This document shows, one piece after another, positions 6,424 to 11,410 of a stretch of 11,410 bases of DNA (position 1 is the stretch's first letter; each line of letters opens with the position of its first letter). The notes under the pieces are model-generated. The model was not told the origin of the DNA. It did not search any database and saw only the letters and a program-made list of their open reading frames with translations. The stretch is from JANOBJ01 sp031411575 (GTDB lineage Bacteria > Pseudomonadota > Gammaproteobacteria > Burkholderiales > Burkholderiaceae_C), in assembly GCA_031411575.1 (NCBI GenBank), contig JANOBJ010000287.1:1-11410 (forward strand), in the 5' to 3' direction. Made by a program: the position numbers and the translations under genes.

Positions 6424-7166
6424 ACGAAGTGAAATTCGAAGGCCAGGTGGCGCTGGTGACCGGCGCCTCGCGCGGCATCGGCGCGGCGATCGCGCTGGAG
6501 CTGGCCAGCCGCGGCCTGAAAGTGGTGGGCACCGCCACCTCCGACGAGGGCGCGGCCAAAATCAGCGCGGCGCTGGCGGCTTTTCCGGGCTGCCGGGGCG
6601 CCAACCTCAATGTCAACGACGCCGCAGCCGGCGAAGCGCTGATCGACGCGCTGGTCAAGGAACACGGCGGCCTGCAGGTGCTGGTCAACAACGCCGGCAT
6701 CACCCGTGACATGCTGGCCATGCGCCTGAAAGACGACGACTGGGACGCCGTGCTCGACACCAACCTGAAGGCCGTGTTCCGCATGAGCCGCGCGGTGATC
6801 CGTCCCATGATGAAGCAGCGCTACGGCCGCATCATCAACATCACCAGCGTGGTCGGCGCCTCGGGCAACCCCGGCCAGGCCAACTACGCCGCCGCCAAGG
6901 CCGGCGTGGCGGGCATGACCCGCGCCCTCGCGCGCGAGCTGGGCAGCCGCAACATCACGGTCAACTGCGTGGCGCCGGGCTTCATCGAGACCGACATGAC
7001 GGCCAGCCTGCCCGACGAGCAGCAAAAAGCGCTCCTGGGCCAGATTCCGCTCGGCCACCTGGGCAAGCCGGCCGACATTGCGCACGCCGTCGCCTACCTC
7101 GCCAGCCCTCAGGCAGGGTACGTGACGGGGCAGGAACTGCACGTCAACGGCGGCATGTACATGTAG
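6420..7166 (+). CDS. fabG: 3-oxoacyl-ACP reductase FabG
   Basis: Protein of 248 residues, a classical short-chain dehydrogenase/reductase. It reduces beta-ketoacyl-ACP to beta-hydroxyacyl-ACP with NADPH. Seen are the cofactor loop VTGASRGIG (residues 13-21), NNAG in VLVNNAGITRD, the catalytic Ser143, Tyr156 and Lys160 (ITSVVG and NYAAAKAG), the VAPGFIETDM loop and the C-terminal GQELHVNGGMYM. ITRD after NNAG and the VNGGMYM ending mark it as the fatty-acid enzyme and not a generic SDR. The ATG overlaps the fabD stop (ATGA). The gene ends 10 bp before a strong terminator, which closes the plsX-fabH-fabD-fabG unit. acpP does not follow directly, which is unusual. Confidence 0.97.
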   Translation: MNEVKFEGQVALVTGASRGIGAAIALELASRGLKVVGTATSDEGAAKISAALAAFPGCRGANLNVNDAAAGEALIDALVKEHGGLQVLVNNAGITRDMLAMRLKDDDWDAVLDTNLKAVFRMSRAVIRPMMKQRYGRIINITSVVGASGNPGQANYAAAKAGVAGMTRALARELGSRNITVNCVAPGFIETDMTASLPDEQQKALLGQIPLGHLGKPADIAHAVAYLASPQAGYVTGQELHVNGGMYM

Positions 7167-7176
7167 CGGACGAAAA

Positions 7177-7204
7177 AAAAGCAGGTCCACCCAGACCTGC
7201 TTTT
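7177..7204. terminator. Bidirectional intrinsic terminator after fabG
   Basis: GCAGGTC at 7181-7187 pairs perfectly with GACCTGC at 7194-7200 around a 6-base loop. The stem is preceded by a run of eight A and followed by TTTT. It can therefore end fabG transcripts on the plus strand and transcripts of the convergent minus-strand gene at 7233-7589. Confidence 0.88.
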
Positions 7205-7232
7205 CCTGGCGACCGCGCTCTTGCGCCGGCAT

Positions 7233-7589
7233 CTATATTTTTTTGCCCATTTCTCCGACGCTGGTTTCACCGGCGCGCACGGCGGGAATGGTCTCGGCCC
7301 TGCGCTTGTTCCGCGCCGCTGCCTTCTCTTCGGGCGAGGCCTTGGCCGTGACCACGCCCCTGTCTTCGCTGGCGACGGGTTTCGAGCCGTTGGCGACGGA
7401 GGCGCGCGCCTGGGCGACCGCTTCCGGCCGTCGCTTGGTCCGGGCAGCGACCTTTTCTGCGGGCGTCGCCGTGGCCGATGGGGCGGCCATGGATTGGGCA
7501 GGATCGGCTTCGCCCTTGGATTGGGCGAAAACGTTTCCTGCCAACAGGTTCGCCATCACGATGGCCATGGTCAGAAGGACTGGGTTCAT
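7233..7589 (-). CDS. Small secreted basic protein with two internal repeats, unknown function
   Basis: Protein of 118 residues that I cannot assign to a named family. Residues 1-22 look like a Sec signal peptide: a hydrophobic core (VLLTMAIVMANLLAG) ending in VFA before Gln23, a likely signal peptidase I site. The mature part is rich in Ala, Lys, Arg and Glu and has no cysteine. Two related 22-residue segments, 42-63 (TPAEKVAARTKRRPE...) and 85-106 (SPEEKAAARNKRRAE...), share about 12 positions and are probably charged helices. The start is supported by an AAGGAG Shine-Dalgarno sequence at 7598-7603, 8 bases before the ATG. The gene lies against the flow of the fab cluster, between fabG and acpP, sharing a bidirectional terminator with fabG. 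It is probably periplasmic or envelope-associated, perhaps binding polyanions; that role is a guess. Confidence 0.8.
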   Translation of the reverse strand: MNPVLLTMAIVMANLLAGNVFAQSKGEADPAQSMAAPSATATPAEKVAARTKRRPEAVAQARASVANGSKPVASEDRGVVTAKASPEEKAAARNKRRAETIPAVRAGETSVGEMGKKI

Positions 7590-7951
7590 TGACTACTCTC
7601 CTTGGCTGGATGCGGGTCCGTATTTTCACAATGGCACCTGGGGATCACGGCACGTGAATGCCCGCCTTCGGTGTCGCTTTTCCTACCTGTCATTTGTTGA
7701 GGACCCACGGTTATCAGTCTAGGCAGAGAATCCGGATGCGCTAACGCAATTGGGGGAGAAACCGGAATCGCCCGGCAGGTGCGTTGGCGACGGGTGCTGG
7801 TGGCTGCCGACCGCACACGGCCCGCCGGCGGCGGCGGAAATCCCGCTTTCCCGACGAGTTCGCGCGGTGCCGCCGCGAAACTGGCGGGAAACGAAAGCGC
7901 TCCGCGAGCCGGCTAGAATCGCTACTCTGTTTACAACCCTCCGAGGGAACC
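7590..7951. other. Divergent intergenic region between the secreted-protein gene and acpP
   Basis: This 362-bp stretch has no gene that I can support. It holds the Shine-Dalgarno sequence and upstream region of the minus-strand gene, an inverted repeat TCACG-GCA-CGTGA at 7645-7657 that could be an operator, and the acpP promoter and Shine-Dalgarno sequence at the right end. An open frame joins acpP from an ATG at 7784, but its Arg-rich translation is unlike any ACP. The part from 7760 to 7890 shows nothing recognisable. Confidence 0.6.
7914..7919 (+). promoter_or_regulatory. Probable -10 box of the acpP promoter
   Basis: TAGAAT at 7914-7919 matches the sigma-70 -10 consensus at five of six positions and lies 32 bp before the acpP ATG. 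The expected -35 site at 7891-7896 (ACGAAA) is weak. Because fabG ends in a terminator and an opposing gene intervenes, acpP needs its own promoter, and this is the best candidate. Confidence 0.5.
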
Positions 7952-8191
7952 ATGAGCGATATCGAAGCACGCGTCAAAAAAATCATTGCCGAACAACTGG
8001 GCGTCGAAGAATCCCAAGTCACCAGCGAAAAGGCTTTCGTGGCCGACCTGGGCGCCGATTCCCTGGACACGGTCGAACTGGTGATGGCCCTCGAAGACGA
8101 GTTCGGCATCGAGATCCCGGACGAAGATGCCGAGAAGATCACGACGGTGCAAAACGCGATTGACTACGCCAACTCCCATCAAAAAGCCTGA
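7952..8191 (+). CDS. acpP: Acyl carrier protein
   Basis: Protein of 79 residues, acidic, normal length for the fatty-acid ACP. It carries growing acyl chains on a 4'-phosphopantetheine arm attached to Ser37 in the GADSLDTVELVMALE motif, which is seen intact. The rest (IIAEQLGVEESQVT, FGIEIPDEDAEKI) is classic AcpP. The start at 7952 follows a GAGGG Shine-Dalgarno sequence at 7943-7947 and gives the usual MSDIEARVKKII. AcpP is the partner of FabD, FabH, FabG, FabF and PlsX encoded around it. It probably starts from its own promoter (TAGAAT at 7914), and a GC-rich hairpin follows it before fabF. Confidence 0.98.
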   Translation: MSDIEARVKKIIAEQLGVEESQVTSEKAFVADLGADSLDTVELVMALEDEFGIEIPDEDAEKITTVQNAIDYANSHQKA

Positions 8192-8206
8192 ACGGCTGCT
8201 GCACAA

Positions 8207-8236
8207 CGCGTCCGCCACGGCTGGCGCGCGGACGCG
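8207..8236 (+). other. GC-rich hairpin between acpP and fabF
   Basis: CGCGTCCGC at 8207-8215 pairs perfectly with GCGGACGCG at 8228-8236 over a 12-base loop, starting 16 bp after the acpP stop. There is no T tract, so it is not a standard terminator. It may protect the acpP transcript from 3' decay or reduce read-through into fabF, which would suit the much higher demand for ACP. The function is inferred only from position and stem strength. Confidence 0.55.
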
Positions 8237-8328
8237 CCACGCGCAGGTGCCTTGTGCATGGGCTCGGCAGACGTCCGCTGTAACGTGCGCAGCAGGGCCG
8301 AAACCGATTCACTGAACACCACCTACAC

Positions 8329-9573
8329 ATGACCCGTCGTCGCGTTGTCGTCACTGGCTTGGGTTGCATCAGCCCCGTGGGCAACACGGTCGCTGGCGCG
8401 TGGGCCAACCTCATCGCCGGAAACTCCGGCATCGACCTGATCACCAAGTTCGATGCCTCGGCCTTTGCCTGCAAAATCGCGGGCGAGGTCAAGGGGTTTG
8501 ATCTGGAGTCCTACATCAGCGCCAAAGAGGCGCGCACGATGGACACCTTCATCCACTACGGCATCGCCGCCGCGGCGCAGGCCGTGGCCGACGCCGGCCT
8601 GCCCACGGGCGAGGCGCTGGGTGAAGAGGCGGCCACGCGCATCGGCTGCGTGATCGGCTCGGGCATCGGCGGGCTGCCGATGATCGAGGACACCCACACC
8701 GAACTCGTGAACCGCGGCCCGCGCCGCATCACGCCGTTCTTTGTGCCGGCCTCCATCATCAACATGATCGCCGGCCATGTGTCGATGCGCTTTGGCTTCA
8801 AGGGGCCGAACATCGCCATCGTCACGGCCTGCACCACCGGCCTGCACTGCATCGGCGAGGCCGGTCGCATGATCGAGTACGGCGACGCCGACGTGATCGT
8901 CGCGGGCGGCGCCGAGGCCACGGTGTCGCCGCTGGGCATCGGCGGCTTTGCTGCCATGCGCGCGCTGTCCACCCGCAACGACGACCCGACCACCGCGTCC
9001 CGTCCCTGGGACAAGGACCGCGACGGCTTCGTGCTGGGCGAGGGCGCCGGCGTGATGGTGCTGGAAGAATACGAGCACGCCAAGGCCCGTGGCGCCAGGA
9101 TTTACGCCGAACTCGGCGGCTTTGGCATGAGCGCGGACGCTGGCCACATGACCGCGCCCAACATGGACGGCCCGCGCCGCGCCATGCTGTCGGCCCTGCG
9201 CAACGCCGGCGTCAACGCCGACCAGGTCGATTACCTGAACGCGCACGGCACCTCCACGCCGCTGGGCGACATCAACGAAACCACCGCCATCAAGGCTGCC
9301 CTGGGCGACCACGCGAAGAAGATCGTGATCAGTTCCACCAAATCCATGACCGGCCACCTGCTGGGCGGCGCTGGCGGCATAGAGAGCGTGTTCACGGTGC
9401 TGGCCTTGCACCACCAGAAGATTCCGCCCACCATCAATATCTTCAACCAGGACCCCGAATGCGATCTGGATTACTGCGCCAATACCGCGCGGGACCGCAA
9501 GATTGACGTGGCGGTGAAGAACAATTTTGGTTTTGGCGGTACCAATGGCACGCTGGTCTTCAAGCGCGTCTGA
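8329..9573 (+). CDS. fabF: Beta-ketoacyl-ACP synthase II (KAS II)
   Basis: Protein of 414 residues, full length for FabF, which elongates acyl-ACP with malonyl-ACP and handles longer and unsaturated chains. The active site is visible: Cys168 in VTACTTGLHC, His306 in NAHGTSTPLGD, Lys338 in STKSMTGHLLG and His343 in the same motif. It begins RRRVVVTGLGCISPVGN and ends NNFGFGGTNGTLVF, both typical. The start at 8329 lacks a visible Shine-Dalgarno sequence. It lies 137 bp after acpP, the usual order in proteobacteria. A strong GC hairpin begins directly after the stop codon. Confidence 0.97.
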   Translation: MTRRRVVVTGLGCISPVGNTVAGAWANLIAGNSGIDLITKFDASAFACKIAGEVKGFDLESYISAKEARTMDTFIHYGIAAAAQAVADAGLPTGEALGEEAATRIGCVIGSGIGGLPMIEDTHTELVNRGPRRITPFFVPASIINMIAGHVSMRFGFKGPNIAIVTACTTGLHCIGEAGRMIEYGDADVIVAGGAEATVSPLGIGGFAAMRALSTRNDDPTTASRPWDKDRDGFVLGEGAGVMVLEEYEHAKARGARIYAELGGFGMSADAGHMTAPNMDGPRRAMLSALRNAGVNADQVDYLNAHGTSTPLGDINETTAIKAALGDHAKKIVISSTKSMTGHLLGGAGGIESVFTVLALHHQKIPPTINIFNQDPECDLDYCANTARDRKIDVAVKNNFGFGGTNGTLVFKRV

Positions 9574-9603
9574 GCGCTCTGGCGCCCGCGGCGCCCGGAG
9601 CGC
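9574..9603 (+). other. Strong GC hairpin at the fabF 3' end
   Basis: GCGCTC at 9574-9579 pairs with GAGCGC at 9598-9603, and inside it GGCGCC at 9581-9586 pairs with GGCGCC at 9590-9595. Together they make a stem of about 12 bp with a small bulge, beginning at the first base after the fabF TGA. No T tract follows. It could be a 3'-end stabiliser or part of a Rho-dependent end; the function is not shown by sequence. Confidence 0.5.
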
Positions 9604-9629
9604 CTGCGACCTCTGCGCGCCGGGCGAAG

Positions 9630-9670
9630 CCTGAACCCCCTGGCCTGAACCTCCCAGCCTGAATGCCCTT
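9630..9670 (+). repeat. 14-bp tandem repeat, three degenerate units
   Basis: CCTGAAC occurs at 9630 and 9644 and CCTGAAT at 9658, an exact 14-bp period, each followed by a C-rich stretch. It fills the gap between the fabF hairpin and the next start codon at 9689. It is short and could be slippage-derived. Confidence 0.6.
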
Positions 9671-9688
9671 GTCAGAGTACCCGCTTCC

Positions 9689-10207
9689 ATGCACAGCGCC
9701 CCATCGGTGAGTTACCCGGTGGGGCGCTCGCGTCTGGAGGGCTGGCTGATCGCAGTGGGCGTGCTGACCGGTGTTGCTGTCGTGCTGGCCTGGGCGATCG
9801 CTTCCCCACAGCCCGGCTGGCGCCATGGCCTGGCCGCAACGCTTGTCGCCGTGTGCGCCGCCGCAGCGCTGGTTCACTGGCGGCGCGCGCCACAGGGTCA
9901 GCTGCGCTGGGATGGCGGGCAGTGGTACTGGCTGGCCCAATCCGCCCACGGGGTGTCTGTAGCGCCGTTGCTGGAGGACGCGCAAGCGGTGTCCGGCGTG
10001 GCCGTGCACCTGGATGCGCAGCACACGCTGCTGGTGCGGGCGCGGCTGGCGGCCGGCGGTGCGCGCTGGTTCTGGCTGCAAGCGGCCGAACAGCCCGCGC
10101 TCTGGCCGGGGCTGCGCCGTGCGGTATATTCGCGCGCCAAAGCCCCGCCGCCAACCGATGTCGCGCCGCTGCCCCTGACCGGCGGCGCTGGCGCGGCCCC
10201 ACCATGA
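9689..10207 (+). CDS. Two-pass membrane protein resembling YgfX/CptA
   Basis: Protein of 172 residues. Two hydrophobic segments, about 18-39 and 44-64, form a membrane hairpin. A soluble part follows, with GQLRWDGGQWYWL, then a strand-rich region with TLLVRARL and GARWFWLQA, and a final PALWPGLRRAVYSR helix. This order matches my memory of E. coli YgfX/CptA (two membrane segments, a short LRW.G.EW strand, a LWL strand, a W..LRR helix), an inner-membrane protein encoded with SdhE and linked to cell-division effects. The identity is inferred from pattern only. The C-terminus is a Pro/Ala-rich tail. The stop overlaps the rpoE ATG (ATGA), so it is coupled to rpoE. No Shine-Dalgarno sequence is visible before its own ATG at 9689, so the start is moderately sure. 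Confidence 0.75.
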   Translation: MHSAPSVSYPVGRSRLEGWLIAVGVLTGVAVVLAWAIASPQPGWRHGLAATLVAVCAAAALVHWRRAPQGQLRWDGGQWYWLAQSAHGVSVAPLLEDAQAVSGVAVHLDAQHTLLVRARLAAGGARWFWLQAAEQPALWPGLRRAVYSRAKAPPPTDVAPLPLTGGAGAAPP

Positions 10208-10860
10208 GCGACACCCCGCCGCCTGATCCTGCCGCCGCCGAACCCACTGCGGGTTCCGCCGATACCGACCTGCAACTGGTCGAGCGTACGGTCGCGGGTG
10301 ACCAGCGCGCGTTTGAGTTGCTGGTCATCAAGTACCAGCGGCGCATCCAGCGGCTGATCGGGCGGATGGTACGCGACGTCGATCTGGTGGAAGATATCGC
10401 CCAGGAGACCTTTATCCGGGCCTACCGCGCCTTGCACCAGTTCCGTGGCGAGGCCCAGTTCTACACCTGGCTGTACCGGATTGCCGTCAATACCGCCAAG
10501 AAGGCGCTCGGCGACCTCAAGCGCAACCCGGTCGTGACCGAAGGCGCGCTGCGCTCGAACGATGACGAAGACGATGAAACTTACCGGCCGCAGAACGAAC
10601 TAACAACCTCGGAAACGCCTGAGTCGGTGCTGGCCGCCAAGGAAATTGCGCAGGCGGTCAACGCGGCGATGGACGCGCTGCCCGAGGATCTGCGGCAGGC
10701 GGTCACGCTGCGCGAGATAGAGGGTCTGAGTTACGAAGAGATCGCCGAAGTGATGAATTGCCCGATAGGCACCGTGCGGTCGCGGATTTTCCGGGCCCGC
10801 GAGGCGATTTCGGCCAGGGTCAAGCCGATGCTGGAGAACCAGATGGGCAAGCGGTGGTGA
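10204..10860 (+). CDS. rpoE: ECF sigma factor RpoE (sigma-E)
   Basis: Protein of 218 residues. It directs RNA polymerase to envelope-stress promoters when released from RseA. Region 2 (about 36-102) reads FELLVIKYQRRIQRLI through DLVEDIAQETFIRAYRAL to YTWLYRIAVNTAKK. Region 4 (about 158-205) contains LPEDLRQAVTLREIEGLSY and the helix-turn-helix EEIAEVMNCPIGTVRSRIFR. Compared with E. coli RpoE (191 aa) it has a Pro/Ala-rich N-terminal extension of about 20 residues and a longer acidic linker (SNDDEDDETYRPQ). It is joined by an ATGA overlap to the upstream membrane protein and followed by rseA after 103 bp. I found no convincing sigma-E type promoter upstream. Confidence 0.95.
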   Translation: MSDTPPPDPAAAEPTAGSADTDLQLVERTVAGDQRAFELLVIKYQRRIQRLIGRMVRDVDLVEDIAQETFIRAYRALHQFRGEAQFYTWLYRIAVNTAKKALGDLKRNPVVTEGALRSNDDEDDETYRPQNELTTSETPESVLAAKEIAQAVNAAMDALPEDLRQAVTLREIEGLSYEEIAEVMNCPIGTVRSRIFRAREAISARVKPMLENQMGKRW

Positions 10861-10895
10861 CAGTCACGATGCAGAAGGTGTTCAAGGACAGGGCG

Positions 10896-10915
10896 CCCAT
10901 TTGGAGTCAAATGGG
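10896..10915 (+). other. Perfect hairpin between rpoE and rseA
   Basis: CCCATTTG at 10896-10903 pairs with CAAATGGG at 10908-10915 around a GAGT loop, and one G-U and one C-G pair can extend the stem outward. It lies 35 bp after the rpoE stop and about 48 bp before the rseA ATG, with no T tract. It might tune the RpoE to RseA ratio through RNA stability or partial termination; this is inference. Confidence 0.6.
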
Positions 10916-10963
10916 TGAACCGGCAACAACAGCGGTGCGCCCGGCACGCAACAGGTGGTGAAG

Positions 10964-11410
10964 ATGAACGACAAACAGCAGGATAACGCGTTGGATGCGG
11001 ACCATATCTCGGCACTGGCCGATGGTCAGTTGCGCGGTGCCGCGTTTGCCCGCACCGTCGAGCGGCTGGCCGCAGACGGCGAGGCGCGCGCCACCTGGCA
11101 CGCCTACCATGTGGTGGGCGAGGTGTTGCGCAGCGGCCCGGGCAGTTGCGCCGGCGATGCCGATTTTCTGGCTCGCCTGCAGGCCCGGCTCGCCGCCGAG
11201 CCGATGCCCGCGCGGCCGGGCTTGCCGGCGTCGGTCCAAACCCCGGATGCTATAAAAAGAATAGCAAACAATGACCTGGCGACGAGAACCTTGGGCCAGA
11301 ATGATGCTGAAAAGCCCGCCGCCAATGCTGACCGCTTCAGCTGGAAGCTGGTCGCCGGTTTTGCCTCGGTCGCTGCCGTGGCGGCTATCGGCTGGGGTGT
11401 GGTGGGTGGC
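10964..11410 (+). CDS. rseA: Sigma-E factor negative regulatory protein RseA, partial (3' end outside window)
   Basis: 149 codons are visible and the frame is still open at the window edge. RseA is the inner-membrane anti-sigma factor that holds RpoE until regulated proteolysis frees it. The N-terminal HISALADGQLRG then ATWHAYHVVGEVLRSG pattern is the RpoE-binding domain of the RseA family. A hydrophobic stretch begins at about residue 128 (WKLVAGFASVAAVAAIGWGV), the single membrane span. The start at 10964 has AGGTGG at 10953-10958, and an in-frame TGA at 10916 rules out a much longer form. Between the two domains, residues 96-107 (AIKRIANNDLAT) are encoded by a copy of the AT-rich dispersed module, using ATA and AGA codons unlike the rest of the gene. 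Confidence 0.92.
   Translation, partial: MNDKQQDNALDADHISALADGQLRGAAFARTVERLAADGEARATWHAYHVVGEVLRSGPGSCAGDADFLARLQARLAAEPMPARPGLPASVQTPDAIKRIANNDLATRTLGQNDAEKPAANADRFSWKLVAGFASVAAVAAIGWGVVGG
11249..11284 (+). repeat. AT-rich 36-nt dispersed module, copy C (inside rseA)
   Basis: GCTAT at 11249-11253, 7 A-rich bases, ATAGC at 11261-11265, AAACAA, then TGACCTGGCGACG at 11272-11284. It matches copy A at about 28 of 36 positions with no gap. It starts on a codon boundary and takes up 12 codons in the linker of rseA between the sigma-binding domain and the membrane span. Confidence 0.8.

Noticed and set aside
7784..7951. N-terminal extension of AcpP from an upstream in-frame ATG
   Set aside because: The extra residues are Arg-rich and unlike any ACP, and a good Shine-Dalgarno sequence precedes the normal start at 7952.
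7590..7951. Hidden small RNA or riboswitch before acpP
   Set aside because: I could see no recognised motif, and the only dyad (7645-7657) is short and closer to an operator in form.
9646..9676. Sigma-E type autoregulatory promoter (TGAACCT then TCAGA) before the rpoE unit
   Set aside because: The spacing of 19 bases is too long for the GAACTT/TCTGA pattern, and the first half lies in the 14-bp tandem repeat.
8323..9690. Antisense frame of 455 codons over fabF, and similar ones over plsX and fabD
   Set aside because: These His/Gly/Arg-rich frames mirror real, motif-rich genes; high GC makes such antisense frames common.
1..11410. tRNA or rRNA genes, transposase genes, phage genes or attachment sites
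   Set aside because: None seen on either strand; the repeats present carry no transposase frame or clear terminal target duplications.

Overview
The window is a high-GC chromosomal segment that fits a betaproteobacterium of the order Burkholderiales, most likely family Comamonadaceae. I base this on gene order (yceD-rpmF-plsX-fabH-fabD-fabG-acpP-fabF followed directly by rpoE-rseA), on the protein sequences, and on two families of short dispersed repeats of a kind I recall from Comamonadaceae genomes. This is inference from memory; no database was searched.

Layout. Positions 1-150 hold a tandem repeat with an 87-bp period. Next, on the minus strand and read right to left, are a maf/yceF-type nucleotide pyrophosphatase (1462-2094), an RsmI-like SAM-dependent methyltransferase joined to it by an ATGA overlap (599-1465), and a small ABM-fold monooxygenase-like protein (149-439). 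A further copy of the left-end repeat lies inside the 5' end of the methyltransferase gene. On the plus strand, back to back with maf, are yceD (2093-2716), rpmF (2936-3118, with its own TATAAT promoter), a hairpin terminator or attenuator, plsX (3275-4339), fabH (4344-5321), fabD (5473-6423) and fabG (6420-7166), ending in a strong bidirectional terminator. A small secreted, basic, internally repeated protein of unknown function (7233-7589, minus strand) separates fabG from acpP (7952-8191) and fabF (8329-9573). The right end is a sigma-E type unit: a two-pass membrane protein resembling YgfX/CptA (9689-10207), rpoE (10204-10860) and the start of its anti-sigma factor rseA (10964 to the window edge).

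How it works together. The central block is housekeeping lipid synthesis. FabD loads malonate onto ACP (AcpP), FabH starts chains, FabF elongates them, FabG reduces the ketoacyl intermediate, and PlsX moves acyl groups from ACP to phosphate for phospholipid synthesis. YceD and L32 tie this locus to ribosome assembly, as in other proteobacteria. The adjoining rpoE-rseA pair is the envelope-stress sigma factor and its membrane anti-sigma factor.

I see no sign of a new defence, mobile or biosynthetic system. The points most worth a second look are: (i) a 36-nt AT-rich module with strictly conserved spacing that occurs three times, supplying the fabH stop codon and lying in the same reading frame inside fabD and rseA; (ii) the 87-bp repeat carried in frame in the methyltransferase N-terminus; (iii) the secreted-protein gene splitting the fab cluster; (iv) the YgfX-like gene translationally coupled to rpoE; and (v) a hairpin between rpoE and rseA.
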